Program-made: the position numbers and the translations under genes
The notes under the pieces: generated by a model
The model's input: only the letters and a program-made list of their open reading frames with translations
Database searches by the model: none
What the model was told of the DNA's origin: nothing
Part shown: piece after piece, positions 35,153-45,431 of the stretch
Layout of the letters: each line of letters opens with the position of its first letter
Position numbering within the stretch: position 1 is the stretch's first letter
NCBI RefSeq assembly: GCF_022096995.1
Contig: NZ_JACXGQ010000004.1
Location: forward strand, 186,001-250,000
DNA from: Yoonia sp. I 8.24
GTDB taxonomy: Bacteria; Pseudomonadota; Alphaproteobacteria; Rhodobacterales; Rhodobacteraceae
Length of the DNA stretch: 64,000 nt
Direction: 5' to 3'

Positions 35153-36046
35153 CTAGGCAGTCAGCCCTTCGGGCTCTTTCAACCCGTTGGCGCGGCAACA
35201 GGCGGTGACTGTATTCGCCAGAAGGCAAGCAATCGTCATCGGTCCAACACCGCCCGGCACCGGGGTTATCGCCCCCGCCACAGCGGCGCAACTGTCGTAA
35301 TCTGCGTCACCCACCAGCCGGGTGCCACCCTCTGGCTTATCAATGCGGTTGATGCCCACATCAATCACCGTCGCACCTGGTTTGATCCAATCGCCGGGGA
35401 TCATCTGCGGGCGGCCCACGGCTGCGACCACGATATCAGCTTGGCGCACCACGGCGGGCAAGTCTTTCGTACGGCTATGCGCGATGGTCACGGTGCAGCT
35501 ATCGCCGAGCAGCAATTGCGCCATCGGTTTGCCAACAATATTCGAACGACCAACAACGACAGCATTCATGCCAGAAAGCGATCCATGATGGTCACGCAAC
35601 ATCATCAGACAACCAAGCGGGGTGCAGGGCACCATGCTTTTTTGTCCCGTTCCCAGAAGTCCAACATTTGAGATATGAAACCCATCCACATCCTTGGCCG
35701 GGTCGATGCTATTGATGACCAAGTCACTGTCCAAATGTCCGGGAAGTGGTAGTTGCACCAGAATGCCGTGGACATCCTGATCCGCATTCAACTTAGCAAT
35801 CAAAGCAAGCAAATCCTCTTCGGAGGTTTGCGCATCCAACTTGTGTTCAAAGCTGTTCATGCCAACTTCGACGGTCATTTTGCCCTTGGAACGCACGTAA
35901 ACTTGGCTGGCCGGGTCTTCGCCCAACAGTACCACGGCAAGTCCCGGCGTAATCCCGTGCACTTCTTTAAGGCGCGTGACATGTTCGGCGACTTTCGTGC
36001 GCACTGTCGCGGCAAAGGCTTTTCCGTCAATTACTGTTGCTTTCAT
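35153..36046 (-). CDS. folD: Bifunctional methylenetetrahydrofolate dehydrogenase/cyclohydrolase
   Basis: NADP-dependent oxidation of 5,10-methylene-THF to methenyl-THF and hydrolysis to 10-formyl-THF. It is 297 residues. Signatures: [15 protein letters not shown] with the catalytic Lys near residue 55, [38 protein letters not shown] (cofactor loop) and [15 protein letters not shown] near the C-terminus. It lies downstream of the MOSC gene with a 182-base gap, so it probably has its own promoter. Confidence 0.96.
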   Translation of the reverse strand: MKATVIDGKAFAATVRTKVAEHVTRLKEVHGITPGLAVVLLGEDPASQVYVRSKGKMTVEVGMNSFEHKLDAQTSEEDLLALIAKLNADQDVHGILVQLPLPGHLDSDLVINSIDPAKDVDGFHISNVGLLGTGQKSMVPCTPLGCLMMLRDHHGSLSGMNAVVVGRSNIVGKPMAQLLLGDSCTVTIAHSRTKDLPAVVRQADIVVAAVGRPQMIPGDWIKPGATVIDVGINRIDKPEGGTRLVGDADYDSCAAVAGAITPVPGGVGPMTIACLLANTVTACCRANGLKEPEGLTA

Positions 36047-36228
36047 TGTATATCCCCGGCGTTGGTTACGTATGAAGGCTCCGCTGCCCTACCGCAATTC
36101 CAACGGTGAGCAATTACACAGCCTCTTTGGCGTCAATTTATCCACGCAATACGGGATGTAATCCCCTAATCCGACATAATTTCGCGGTTTTTCGGCACCG
36201 GGTATGTCCCGCGTTTCTGATCAGAAAC

Positions 36229-36807
36229 CTATGGCTGCCATGCGCGTTGGTCGGGCACATGCAAGCGCACAGCGTCACCCACCTTGACCTTGCCCTCACG
36301 CTCCACCCAGGCTGTCACACCGCGTTTATCCTTAGCCGCTGCCTTAAACTTGCGCCCGGCCTCTGGGTTATCTTCTGCGATGACCTTTGCCGGCAGATGG
36401 CAGGGCCGATTTTCCATATCCACCACGATGGCAGAGCCATCTGGGAATTGCAGCCGCGATGATGGTGGCAGGTGCGTGAAATCAGGAATGCCCTTGATCA
36501 CCATAGATGCGCCAACATCCGCTGGGTCTAGCTGGTCAAGCCCGCACGCGGTAGCGATCATTGCCAGTTCTTCGGCAGAGAGAACCGTCAACTGCCGCAC
36601 ATTCCGGATCGGCGTGTCACGGGGGTACTGGCTGGCCACACGCACACATGCAGGGCGTATCTCTCCCCCGTGCGCCTCACCCGGAATACCCGCGAATGTC
36701 AGCACGGCCTCTGCTTGGTTTGCTGCGCGTAAAGACGCGTCGCGATCTGGCACATGGCCGATCCAAATAACTTCGCCAGTAATTTCGGTTGGTTTGAGAG
36801 CGGGCAA
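36229..36807 (-). CDS. MOSC domain protein
   Basis: A 192-residue soluble MOSC (MoCo sulfurase C-terminal) domain protein. The conserved cysteine lies in VVDMENRPCHLPAKVI (about residue 135), and RKFKAAAKDKRGVTAWVEREGKVKVGDAV closes the domain. MOSC proteins bind molybdopterin or sulfur carriers; here the substrate is unknown. The start is a TTG at 36807, supported by AAAAGGA seven bases upstream. It follows the ftsH terminator on the minus strand. Confidence 0.88.
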   Translation of the reverse strand: MPALKPTEITGEVIWIGHVPDRDASLRAANQAEAVLTFAGIPGEAHGGEIRPACVRVASQYPRDTPIRNVRQLTVLSAEELAMIATACGLDQLDPADVGASMVIKGIPDFTHLPPSSRLQFPDGSAIVVDMENRPCHLPAKVIAEDNPEAGRKFKAAAKDKRGVTAWVEREGKVKVGDAVRLHVPDQRAWQP

Positions 36808-36873
36808 GGCGCGTTCCTTTTGTCAGGTTGGTGGTTGCGCCGAATGCACCACGGGTAGCCAATCGGTTCAAGC

Positions 36874-36904
36874 AAAAACGCCGCCCCAAGTGGGACGGCG
36901 TTTT
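36874..36904 (-). terminator. Intrinsic terminator after ftsH
   Basis: AAAACGCCG and CGGCGTTTT flank a loop with further partial pairing (CCCC/GGGA). Read on the minus strand it ends in a run of five T residues. It can also work on the plus strand. Confidence 0.85.
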
Positions 36905-36910
36905 CTTGCA

Positions 36911-38827
36911 TTAAGCAGATGGTTCGGGTTCTAACCCGGCATCCGGTGTTTTGGGCTTTTTCGGCTTGGTCTTGGGGATTGCCGTGACCGATGGGGTTTC
37001 AGATTTTGCGGCATCGCCGTCATCATCTTCGCCCGGATGCGGTGGTTCACCCGCCATCACGCGCTTAATCTCAGCACCTGTCAGCGTTTCATATTCGAGC
37101 AAGCCCTGTGCAAGACGTTCAAACTCATCGTTTTTCTCGATCAAGATTTCACGCGCGCGCTCATAGCCATTTTGGATAAACTCGCGCACTTCTTCTTCGA
37201 TCAGCTCTTTGGTATTTGCCGAAACGGACAAGCCTGCGGTATTGCCCTGATAGCCTTCGTGGGCTTCGGAATAGTCGATATTGCCGACTTTATCCGACAT
37301 CCCCCAGCGCAGGATCATCGCGCGCGCCAATTGGCTGGCTTGCTGAATATCGCCCGCAGGGCCATTGGATACCTGATCTTCACCATATTTGATGATTTCA
37401 GCGGCCTTACCGGCCATCGTCATCGCAAGCCGCTGATGGCATTCATCCTTGAACATGTTCAAGCGGTCCATCTCAGGCAGGCTCATCACCATACCCAATG
37501 CCCCGCCGCGCGGAATGATCGTTGCCTTATAAACCGGGTCACATTTTGGCAAGCTGATGCCCACGATCGCATGGCCCGCTTCGTGATAAGCGGTCATTTC
37601 CTTTTGTTCGGCTGTCATCACCATTGACCGACGCTCTGCGCCCATCATGACCTTGTCTTTGGCGCTTTCGAAGTCGACCATTGTGACAAAGCGGCGACCT
37701 ATACGGGCTGCCATCAATGCGGCCTCATTCACAAGGTTCGCAAGATCAGCACCGGAAAATCCGGGGGAACCACGCGCGATGATGCGCAGATCGACATCTG
37801 GGCCCAACGGAATTTTACGCGCATGCACGCCCAAAATTTTCTCTCGGCCTTTGATATCTGGGTTTGGCACGGTGACCTGACGGTCAAAACGACCCGGGCG
37901 CAGCAACGCGGGGTCAAGCACGTCGCGGCGGTTGGTCGCCGCCACGATAATCACGCCTTCATTGGCTTCGAACCCATCCATTTCAACCAGCAACTGGTTC
38001 AATGTCTGTTCGCGTTCGTCGTTGCCACCGCCATGGCCCGCACCACGGGCACGGCCAACCGCATCGATTTCATCGATAAAGACAATACAAGGCGCGTTCT
38101 TTTTCGCCTGTTCAAACATGTCACGCACACGCGACGCACCAACACCCACGAACATTTCAACAAAATCAGATCCTGAAATTGTGAAAAATGGCACGCCCGC
38201 CTCGCCCGCAATCGCGCGTGCAAGCAAGGTTTTCCCCGTACCGGGCGGACCAACAAGCAGCGCACCCTTTGGAATTTTCCCGCCAAGGCGGCTAAATTTT
38301 TGCGGGTTGCGCAAAAACTCGACGATTTCTTCAAGCTCTTCTTTGGCTTCATCGATGCCAGCAACATCGTCAAAAGTGACGCGCCCATTCTTTTCGGTCA
38401 GCAGCTTAGCCTTTGATTTACCAAAGCCCATCGCCCCACCTTTACCGCCACCTTGCATCCGGTTCATGAAATAGACCCAAACGCCGATCAGCAATGCGAA
38501 AGGAAGCAAGCTAATCAAGAATGATTGCAGCAGCGAAGTTTCTTGACCAATAGCTGTAACCGGCACATCTGCTTCGACTAAAAGTTCTGTGATTTCAGCG
38601 TCTTCCGGCTTGATAGTCGTAAAGTTTGCACCGCCCGCGGTGTAACGCACGTTCTCACCATCGATCGTCACATCGGTCACTTGACCAGCTTCGACCGCCT
38701 CAACGAATTGGGTGTAACTTTGGCTGTTGCCGCGTGTCGCAGCTGGTGCGCCGCTAAAGATTTGGAAAAGTCCAAGAACCATCAAAAACAAGACGATCCA
38801 AAAGACCATATTTCGCGCGTTGCCCAA
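36911..38827 (-). CDS. ftsH: ATP-dependent zinc metalloprotease FtsH
   Basis: A membrane-anchored AAA+ protease degrading unassembled membrane proteins and regulators such as RpoH. It is 638 residues from a TTG at 38827, chosen because AAAGGAG precedes it by 6 bases and the protein then begins [14 protein letters not shown], matching homologues as I recall them. An ATG 57 bases earlier would add a basic extension. Two N-terminal helices flank a periplasmic loop. Walker [21 protein letters not shown], second region of homology and zinc site HEAGH (about residue 415) are all present. It follows tilS, the classical order. Confidence 0.96.
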   Translation of the reverse strand: MGNARNMVFWIVLFLMVLGLFQIFSGAPAATRGNSQSYTQFVEAVEAGQVTDVTIDGENVRYTAGGANFTTIKPEDAEITELLVEADVPVTAIGQETSLLQSFLISLLPFALLIGVWVYFMNRMQGGGKGGAMGFGKSKAKLLTEKNGRVTFDDVAGIDEAKEELEEIVEFLRNPQKFSRLGGKIPKGALLVGPPGTGKTLLARAIAGEAGVPFFTISGSDFVEMFVGVGASRVRDMFEQAKKNAPCIVFIDEIDAVGRARGAGHGGGNDEREQTLNQLLVEMDGFEANEGVIIVAATNRRDVLDPALLRPGRFDRQVTVPNPDIKGREKILGVHARKIPLGPDVDLRIIARGSPGFSGADLANLVNEAALMAARIGRRFVTMVDFESAKDKVMMGAERRSMVMTAEQKEMTAYHEAGHAIVGISLPKCDPVYKATIIPRGGALGMVMSLPEMDRLNMFKDECHQRLAMTMAGKAAEIIKYGEDQVSNGPAGDIQQASQLARAMILRWGMSDKVGNIDYSEAHEGYQGNTAGLSVSANTKELIEEEVREFIQNGYERAREILIEKNDEFERLAQGLLEYETLTGAEIKRVMAGEPPHPGEDDDGDAAKSETPSVTAIPKTKPKKPKTPDAGLEPEPSA

Positions 38828-38903
38828 GGGGAGCTCCTTTGAAGTCGGGGAATGAAAGCGACAGAGTCGTTTCAAGCGTTTCATCTAAAATAGAGGCTAT
38901 TAC

Positions 38904-40184
38904 TCAATCTTCAATGCCAAACGCCCCAGAATGAAAATCCGCGACAATCTGCGCCGACCAGCCATTCGACAGGCCAGCCAGCGGCGCCGCAATCAGTGTG
39001 TCGCCCGACCAGACCGACGGTGACGCCAAAAGCGACACTTGCGGCATCGATGCCTGCCGCCAATCGGGACAGTCGCGCAGCCCTTCACCCAAGGCCTGCA
39101 CCCGCAACCCATCCCGCACGGGCCCATCCAGATGCCAGCGTCGATCCCAGCGCAGCCCGGTCGCTGCAATGTCCAATCCTTCGGGTCGTGTATATGGGGC
39201 CGTTGCCGAGGCCTCGCGTAGGATGCGCGCGCCACCACCGGGCAGCGGCAGCAGGACACACCCGGCCAATGTCACCTTGTGCCCTTTGCGCAGCTGGTCG
39301 ACACGTGCGAGCAGGCTCTCAAACCTCGGTCTATAGGTGCGGCTCGCCACCCATGAAATCGCTGCGGCCATCACCCGACGCGGCGCATCGTCATTGCTGA
39401 GGTCGAGAGCAACAGGATCAAAAATCAAATCTCCGGCGTCTTGGCGCACATGTAGTTTCGCAAAATCACGCGCGGCCCGCCGCAAGGATCGCTGCGCGGC
39501 CTGCATGTGATCGACCGTTTGCAAAAGACGTTTGCGGGTAAGCCCAAGGGTTTCGAGCTGCGCATACATTTTGCGCGCCCGTACCCGGTCATAGCGCGTG
39601 TCATCGTTGCTCGGGTCATCGCACCACGCAATCTGTTCAGCGCGTAACCAGTCCCGCAAAGCATCGCGTGATATCCCCAACAGCGGGCGCCCGACCCGCA
39701 GCCCATCACGCAAATCGACACGGCTCATCGCGGTCAGCCCATCAATGCCAGACCCACGCGCGAGCCGCATCAACACGGTTTCAAGCTGGTCATCTTCAGT
39801 ATGACCAAGCAAAAGCGCGACAATGCCCGCCTGCCCGGCCCATGCATGCATCGCCGCCCAGCGTCCTTGGCGCGCAGCCCCTTGCAAATTGCCTTTGCGG
39901 TCCCAATCCCAACCAAGAGCGACATGCGCGATCCCGAGGTCTTTGGCTTGGTTCGCGACCAATGCGATTTCGTCGCGCGCTTCGGGGCGCAGCCCATGAT
40001 CAACAGTGACAGCTCGCAATCGTTTTGGGTCAACCGCCCGCGCGGCCATATGCATCATCGCGATTGAATCACCGCCACCCGACACCGCAAGCCCAATTAC
40101 CGCCTGAGGCGTGACGACCCCAAGCTCGTGCAATGCGCGGGTAAACTGGTCGGAAAGGTCAGAATGGGGTGCCGCTACTGGCAT
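38904..40184 (-). CDS. tilS: tRNA(Ile)-lysidine synthetase TilS
   Basis: ATP-dependent attachment of lysine to C34 of tRNA-Ile(CAU), changing its codon reading to AUA. It is 426 residues. The PP-loop IGLAVSGGGDSIAMMH (SGGGDS at 35-40) and GHTEDDQLETVLMRLARGSGIDGL are diagnostic; DHGLRPEARDE is also conserved. It overlaps the end of the upstream cpoB gene by 10 bases and is followed by ftsH. An essential gene, so the region should be stably maintained. Confidence 0.94.
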   Translation of the reverse strand: MPVAAPHSDLSDQFTRALHELGVVTPQAVIGLAVSGGGDSIAMMHMAARAVDPKRLRAVTVDHGLRPEARDEIALVANQAKDLGIAHVALGWDWDRKGNLQGAARQGRWAAMHAWAGQAGIVALLLGHTEDDQLETVLMRLARGSGIDGLTAMSRVDLRDGLRVGRPLLGISRDALRDWLRAEQIAWCDDPSNDDTRYDRVRARKMYAQLETLGLTRKRLLQTVDHMQAAQRSLRRAARDFAKLHVRQDAGDLIFDPVALDLSNDDAPRRVMAAAISWVASRTYRPRFESLLARVDQLRKGHKVTLAGCVLLPLPGGGARILREASATAPYTRPEGLDIAATGLRWDRRWHLDGPVRDGLRVQALGEGLRDCPDWRQASMPQVSLLASPSVWSGDTLIAAPLAGLSNGWSAQIVADFHSGAFGIED

Positions 40185-40993
40185 CCCAGATTCTGCATCG
40201 CAAGCTGCGCGTCATTGACCGCCGGGTTGCCCGGAAAGCGCACATTGACTTCTGCAAGCGTCAAACACGCGTCTTGGGTCTGCCCGATCGCACCCAAGGA
40301 TGCCCCCAATTTATACAGTGATGCAGGGGCATGTGCGCCCGTCGCATCGGCGGAAAACGCTTCCAAATAGGCGCGTGCAGCGTCGGTTGGCTGACCAAGC
40401 CCTTCAAGCGCCTCACCGCGCATATAATTGACTTGCGCCTCTAACGGGCTTCCGGGGTAGGTCGTGCCAAAGGTCTCAAGCTGGTCCAAGGCGCCGCGAA
40501 AGTCACGGTTCGCGAGCGCCTCCCGCGCCCGCTCAAAATCGGTCTGTTCACCGATGGCCAATGCTGGGCCATCTGTCGCAGGAGGTAAGTTCGGCGCGGG
40601 CACATCGGCCCCATTATCAACGCCACCAAGACTAGGCGTGTCGCCAAGCTGGGCAATGTCGCAATTTGCTTCAAGTTCACACAGCCGGAATTCAAGATCG
40701 CCCACACGGTTGGTGCCATCCACCGTGATCCGGTTCACCCGGAATTCAAGCTGCTCAGTCTTTGACGTCAGGCGCTGCAATTCAGCTTCAATCGCATTAA
40801 GCCGGTCAAGCGGTGTATTGCCCGCGATCCCGCTATTTAGCCCGCCAGTGGTTGATAGCTCGCGACGCAACAGTTGCACGTCACCATAAAGCCCGGTCAA
40901 TTGCTGTCGAATATCGGCCAACGTTTCCTCTTGGGCAACGGCGGGCAGCGGCGACAACAAAATGGCGTAAAGAACAACAATACGGTGCAACAT
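40175..40993 (-). CDS. cpoB: Tol-Pal system protein CpoB/YbgF
   Basis: A 272-residue periplasmic protein: signal peptide (about 1-20, ending AVAQ), a coiled-coil trimerisation segment (about 25-95) and a C-terminal TPR region with RGALDQLETFGTTYPGSPLEAQVNYMRGEAL. It coordinates peptidoglycan synthesis with the Tol-Pal machine during division. The middle carries a Pro/Asp-rich linker. It follows pal by 19 bases, completing the tolQRAB-pal-cpoB set. Confidence 0.92.
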   Translation of the reverse strand: MLHRIVVLYAILLSPLPAVAQEETLADIRQQLTGLYGDVQLLRRELSTTGGLNSGIAGNTPLDRLNAIEAELQRLTSKTEQLEFRVNRITVDGTNRVGDLEFRLCELEANCDIAQLGDTPSLGGVDNGADVPAPNLPPATDGPALAIGEQTDFERAREALANRDFRGALDQLETFGTTYPGSPLEAQVNYMRGEALEGLGQPTDAARAYLEAFSADATGAHAPASLYKLGASLGAIGQTQDACLTLAEVNVRFPGNPAVNDAQLAMQNLGCQ

Positions 40994-41012
40994 AGGGGGT
41001 CCTTTGGGCTGG

Positions 41013-41531
41013 TTAGCTAGTAATAGCTGAGAATGAAAGAACAGTTACCGCGCGACGGTTTTGCGAATAACAGGCCTCGTTAGAGCAGACTTCAATCGGA
41101 CGAAGTTTTCCGTAGCTGATCACCTCAAGTCGGGCCGTTGGAACCCCACGTGACACCAAATATTCGCGTACGGCATTGGCGCGACGCGCACCCAGCGCGA
41201 TGTTATATTCGCGTGTGCCCTGCTCATCCGCGTGGCCTTCGACAACTGCGCGGTAGTCGGCATTGGTTAACAACCATTGCGCCTGGCCATCCAAAATGCG
41301 CTGACCTTCGGGGGTAAGCGTTGACGTATCCACCGCAAACAGCACCCGGTCGCCAATCGCCTGATTGAAATATGCGGGGCTGGTCGGGTCACTGGCTGAT
41401 CCTGCCAGACCACCGTCGGCGGCTGCACCACCTGCACCTGCGCCACCGGCACCACCTAAGCGGTCGGGATTGGTACAGGCTGCCGTGCCCAATACCAAAA
41501 GCAGCATCGTCGCTTTTGTCATCATATTCAT
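41013..41531 (-). CDS. pal: Peptidoglycan-associated lipoprotein Pal
   Basis: An outer-membrane lipoprotein that binds peptidoglycan and TolB. It is 172 residues with lipobox TAAC (Cys19) and a Gly/Ala-rich linker (about 25-45). The OmpA-like domain contains VLFAVDTSTLTPEGQRILD and VEGHADEQGTREYNIALGARRANAV, with the NRR motif near the end for diaminopimelate binding. It lies between tolB and cpoB. Confidence 0.96.
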   Translation of the reverse strand: MNMMTKATMLLLVLGTAACTNPDRLGGAGGAGAGGAAADGGLAGSASDPTSPAYFNQAIGDRVLFAVDTSTLTPEGQRILDGQAQWLLTNADYRAVVEGHADEQGTREYNIALGARRANAVREYLVSRGVPTARLEVISYGKLRPIEVCSNEACYSQNRRAVTVLSFSAITS

Positions 41532-41605
41532 TGGTTCAATCCTGTTTTTATCTGCTCGTTTTCATCAGCATAGCATGGCTGATTGGTTCTGGGAATGTAC
41601 TTTGA

Positions 41606-42919
41606 CTAGGGCTGCAAGGGGCCCCATGACGGATCCGATGCGGCCCCCTGAACCGGGACAGCCTTCAGGTTACGGCCCGAAATATCGATGGAATACAGTG
41701 ATGATGTGCCGCTTTCGCCTTGGGTTTCACGGCTAAACATGATCACCCGGCCATTCGGGGACCATGTTGGGCCTTCATCCAAGAACGACGCTGTAAGTAG
41801 ACGCTCTTCTGAGCCATCCGTGCGCATCACGCCGATATGGAACCGGCCTGCGTTTTGTTTGGTAAAGGCAACCAAATCCCCCCGAGGCGACCAAACCGGC
41901 GTTGAATACCGCCCCTCGCCAAAGGAAATCCGGCGCGCCTCGCCGCCATTGGCGGACATAATGTAAAGCTGCTGCGTGCCGGAACGGTCGCTTTCAAAAA
42001 CGATCTGCGTGCCATCAGGCGACAGGCTTGGCGCGGTTTCAATCGAAGGCGCAGAGGTCAGCCGCGTATATTGCCCCGACGCAAGGTCCGAGCGAAAAAT
42101 ATCCGTGTTTCCGCCGTTAGAGAGGCTATAAATTACTGAACCACCATCGCGCGAAAACCGGGGGCTAAAGGCCATTTCGCCGGGGGCAGTCTGCAACTGC
42201 TGGCGGCCCACATTGGCGACATTCAACAGGTTGATCCGCGGAAAGCCACTTTCGTAGCTGGTGTAGAGCACACGGTCGCCGGTAGGTGAAAACCGTGGAG
42301 CCAGCACAATGGCACTGCTATCGGTCAAATACTGCGTATTCTCACCGTCAAAATCCATCACTGCCAAACGCATTTGGCGGTTATCTTTGGGGCCGCTTTC
42401 CGCGACATAGACAACGCGACTGTCGAAATAGCCGCCCTCGCCGGTGATCCGGCTATAGACCGCATCGGCGACCTTGTGCCCCATCCGGCGCCATCCAGTC
42501 GTCGTACCCGCAAGCTGCAAACCGCCGCCCAATTCTTGGCCAGAATAGACATCATATAGCCGGAATTTAACGGTCATCTGATTGCCGTTCACCGCAACCG
42601 CACCTGTGACCAATGCCTGCGCATTGATTGCCCGCCAATCCGCAAAGGCGATAGGCTGCGAGAATGACGTGATCTGCGAGATAAACGCGCTCGCCGGAAT
42701 TTCGCGGAACAAGCCCGTGCCGGACAGATCTTGGGCGACCATCCGGTTCAGGTTGTTCACAACTTGCGCGGCCTCGGCATTTTCAGCCTGAAACACAGGG
42801 GCCGCAAATGTGATCGGTTCGATCACACCATCGGTGATCGTTATGCGCAGCGGTCCGTCTTGCGCAGCGACAGGCCCCGCCAACAATAGGGCCATCAAAA
42901 GTGTCAGAACTTTTTTCAT
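41606..42919 (-). CDS. tolB: Tol-Pal system beta-propeller protein TolB
   Basis: A periplasmic protein linking TolA to Pal, 437 residues. The signal peptide [21 protein letters not shown] is cut after AQ. An N-terminal domain (about 22-160) precedes a six-bladed WD-like propeller made of repeats such as [39 protein letters not shown] and [18 protein letters not shown] start it at the ATG 42919 directly before the signal peptide, with GAGG upstream; an ATG seven codons earlier (42940) is also possible. Confidence 0.95.
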   Translation of the reverse strand: MKKVLTLLMALLLAGPVAAQDGPLRITITDGVIEPITFAAPVFQAENAEAAQVVNNLNRMVAQDLSGTGLFREIPASAFISQITSFSQPIAFADWRAINAQALVTGAVAVNGNQMTVKFRLYDVYSGQELGGGLQLAGTTTGWRRMGHKVADAVYSRITGEGGYFDSRVVYVAESGPKDNRQMRLAVMDFDGENTQYLTDSSAIVLAPRFSPTGDRVLYTSYESGFPRINLLNVANVGRQQLQTAPGEMAFSPRFSRDGGSVIYSLSNGGNTDIFRSDLASGQYTRLTSAPSIETAPSLSPDGTQIVFESDRSGTQQLYIMSANGGEARRISFGEGRYSTPVWSPRGDLVAFTKQNAGRFHIGVMRTDGSEERLLTASFLDEGPTWSPNGRVIMFSRETQGESGTSSLYSIDISGRNLKAVPVQGAASDPSWGPLQP

Positions 42920-43024
42920 CTTCTTCGCCTCATTTCGCATCGTCAGGTTACCCCTAATCCGCGTCTTTCTTTGTCTTCATAGCAGATGGATGAAACCATT
43001 TCATCTCACCTGCGCGTGTTCTTT

Positions 43025-44158
43025 TTAACGTAGCCGCATTCCGCTGGGATCGAACGCGGCCTCGACATCCTTCCACGATTCATACTTCTCTACCGGCAAT
43101 GGAAACCCCCCAGATCGCGACACGGCCCAAATCGAGCTCCGCGCAGCTAGAAACGCAGCATCTACGACTTCAGCCGGCGCATCAGTGTTGCTTATCAACT
43201 CAACATCACCATCAAGTTGTCCATCGCGACCTAACGAAAATGCAACGACAATAACGACATTCGAGCTGCGCGCGCCGTTATCGACGATCCACTTTCGACC
43301 AATTGCAGAAACAACGTTGCGCATTTCCGTATCAGATAGCCCCTGCCCCAATGGTATCGCAGAAGTCGCAACATTAGGCGTTTCAGTTGCCAAAGCCGCC
43401 GCAAGCGCCGCCTCAACCGCGTCATCATTTGGGGTTTCGGTTTCAATCGGCGCTTCAGCAGTCTCGGCCGCTGTGTCTGTTTCCGGCGCAGGTGGCGCAG
43501 TGGGTCTTGGTCGTGAAACTGGCCGCAGCGAGGTTTCGACCAAGCCGGACGGTTTTTCATCTTCAATCGCGATCTGAGTTGCCGTTTCTTCGGGCGCGGT
43601 TGGGGTGGTTTCTTCTGTCACCACTTCTGCGGTTGTTGTCTCGTCGGGCACGACTGCTTCGCGCACTGTATCTTCAACTTGCGCATCCGGTGGTGGCGGC
43701 GCAATTGGAACCGCTGCGACACGGTCCGCCTGCGTCGGTGCGGGTTCTGCATTGACATCAACATTCGGCGACGACGGGAGCGACTCTGGCGCATCAGGTG
43801 TCTCAGGTGGCGTATCTTCTGCTTCAGTCACCAGAACGTCTGGCGCGGGTGGCGGCGGAAGCTCGTCAACAGGTTGATCCACAGGGTCCGGCGGCGGCGC
43901 GGGTTCTGCGGGGCTTTCTGTTACTGGCAACGGCGGCAGCGTGTCATCAATTTCCGGCTGCGGCGGCGCAGTTGGGTCTGCATCCCCCGGCTCTGGGGTG
44001 CGGGCCGCCAACAATTCGTCAAAGGCCTCACCGCTGATAACAGACACATCCATCGCGTCAAATTCCAGCGGATCTGAATCAAAGCCCCATCCAAAGATGA
44101 GCCAGCCAATCAAAGCAACATGGCCTGTGGCAGAAATATACGTGCCCGGCGTGCGCAT
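43025..44158 (-). CDS. tolA: Tol-Pal system protein TolA (energy transducer)
   Basis: A 377-residue protein with one N-terminal membrane helix (about 6-24), a long middle region (about 45-270) very rich in Pro, Glu, Asp, Thr and Ala, and a folded C-terminal TolA/TonB-like domain (QGLSDTEMRNVVSAIGRKWI ... FDPSGMRLR). It couples the proton-motive force from TolQR to TolB-Pal. The middle is acidic and proline-rich, whereas E. coli TolA has an Ala/Lys-rich helix. It is called TolA mainly by position and topology: tolR lies 3 bases upstream and tolB follows. Confidence 0.86.
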   Translation of the reverse strand: MRTPGTYISATGHVALIGWLIFGWGFDSDPLEFDAMDVSVISGEAFDELLAARTPEPGDADPTAPPQPEIDDTLPPLPVTESPAEPAPPPDPVDQPVDELPPPPAPDVLVTEAEDTPPETPDAPESLPSSPNVDVNAEPAPTQADRVAAVPIAPPPPDAQVEDTVREAVVPDETTTAEVVTEETTPTAPEETATQIAIEDEKPSGLVETSLRPVSRPRPTAPPAPETDTAAETAEAPIETETPNDDAVEAALAAALATETPNVATSAIPLGQGLSDTEMRNVVSAIGRKWIVDNGARSSNVVIVVAFSLGRDGQLDGDVELISNTDAPAEVVDAAFLAARSSIWAVSRSGGFPLPVEKYESWKDVEAAFDPSGMRLR

Positions 44159-44161
44159 GAC

Positions 44162-44641
44162 CTACCCGTCCGACCCCGCAAAGGACGGGCCGCCAACATC
44201 GGTCACCAGACCAATGTTGGAAAACCCACCTGCGTTCAACGCGCCCATGATTTCGGCAACAGCGTTCCACTGGTTCGTGCCATCGGCGCGCAAGAAAATA
44301 CGGTCGCTCGTACGTTCAGCGGCAATGGCCTGCAATTTCGCGACCAGTTCATCGGGCGATGTTTCTGTCTCTTGAATCATCACGATACCTTCGGCAGTGA
44401 TGGTAACAGTTAACGGTTCTTCGTCATCACCGGGCAATGCGTCAGCGGCTGTTTTAGGCAAATCAACCGGAACACCCACCGTCATCAACGGGGCCGCCAC
44501 CATAAAGATGATCAAAAGCACCAGCATCACATCCACAAACGGGGTGATGTTGATCTCGGCCATGGGCTGCGTGCCACCGCCGCTCCGCCGCCGCCTGCGC
44601 CGTCCGCCGCCACCACCTGATTTGGTTACACCTGCACCCAT
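44162..44641 (-). CDS. tolR: Tol-Pal system protein TolR
   Basis: A 159-residue ExbD/TolR family protein. A Gly/Arg-rich N-terminus (GGGGGRRRRRRSGGG) precedes AEINITPFVDVMLVLLIIFMV, where the membrane aspartate carries protons. A periplasmic domain follows (DRIFLRADGTNQWNAVAEIM). It forms the proton-driven motor with TolQ. It is tightly packed between tolQ (2-base gap) and tolA (3-base gap). Confidence 0.95.
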   Translation of the reverse strand: MGAGVTKSGGGGGRRRRRRSGGGTQPMAEINITPFVDVMLVLLIIFMVAAPLMTVGVPVDLPKTAADALPGDDEEPLTVTITAEGIVMIQETETSPDELVAKLQAIAAERTSDRIFLRADGTNQWNAVAEIMGALNAGGFSNIGLVTDVGGPSFAGSDG

Positions 44642-44643
44642 GA

Positions 44644-45318
44644 TTAGCTATCCAGCTGGCGACTAAGGATGGTCGCGAATTCATCCGCAAAGGCTTCATA
44701 ACCTGCGATGATGCGATCACTATCTGCGGACAGTTTGTTATAGAATATCACGGCCGGAATAGCGGCCAAAAGACCCAAACCCGTCGCCAAAAGCGCTTCG
44801 GCGATCCCAGGTGCGACAACGGCAAGGTTCGTGTTTTGAGCTTCGGCGATCTCAATAAATGCGTTCATGATGCCCCAAACCGTCCCGAACAGACCGACAA
44901 ACGGCGCTGTCGATCCGACGGTTGCCAAAACAGGAAGACCCTTTTGCAGCCGCGCGGCCTCTTTCGCGATGGCGACATCCATAGAGCGATCAATGCGTGC
45001 AGTTGCCCCTGCGATCAGACCACCGTCTTGGCGGTGCGATCTGCGCCATTCCAACATACCTGCCGCGAAAATCTTTTGGCTGGCGCCCTGTGGGTCAGCG
45101 CCGATCTGATCAAACAAAGCATCCAAGGGCTCACCCGACCAAAACTGTTGATCGAAAATCTCGGCCTCGCTCCGGGCATTTCGGTATTGCACGATTTTGT
45201 CCACGATCACGGCCCAGCACCAGATAGACGCGGCGATCAGTAAGATCATGACAAGTTTTACGGTAATTGTTGCGCGCGCAAATAGCGCCCACATCGTGAA
45301 GTCGGTTGCTGCTTCCAT
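44644..45318 (-). CDS. tolQ: Tol-Pal system protein TolQ
   Basis: A 224-residue MotA/TolQ/ExbB family protein with three membrane segments (about 12-36, 130-155 and 165-190). The conserved core is LATVGSTAPFVGLFGTVWGIMNAF and the final helix ALLATGLGLLAAIPAVIFYN. It forms the pentameric motor around the TolR dimer. First of the tolQRA run; a 113-base gap upstream after ybgC could hold a promoter. Confidence 0.96.
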   Translation of the reverse strand: MEAATDFTMWALFARATITVKLVMILLIAASIWCWAVIVDKIVQYRNARSEAEIFDQQFWSGEPLDALFDQIGADPQGASQKIFAAGMLEWRRSHRQDGGLIAGATARIDRSMDVAIAKEAARLQKGLPVLATVGSTAPFVGLFGTVWGIMNAFIEIAEAQNTNLAVVAPGIAEALLATGLGLLAAIPAVIFYNKLSADSDRIIAGYEAFADEFATILSRQLDS

Positions 45319-45431
45319 TGTGCCTGCTCTGCCTGTAGGCCCGGTTTTGGGCTCTGATTAAGGCGAGATATAACGCATTCGAAATCGAAAAGCCAATCAA
45401 ACCCGTATTACAAGGCTGAAACCCACACGAA

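Noticed and set aside
37037-37627. 196-codon open frame on the plus strand opposite ftsH
   Set aside because: Covers the conserved FtsH protease domain in antisense; no family match recognised.
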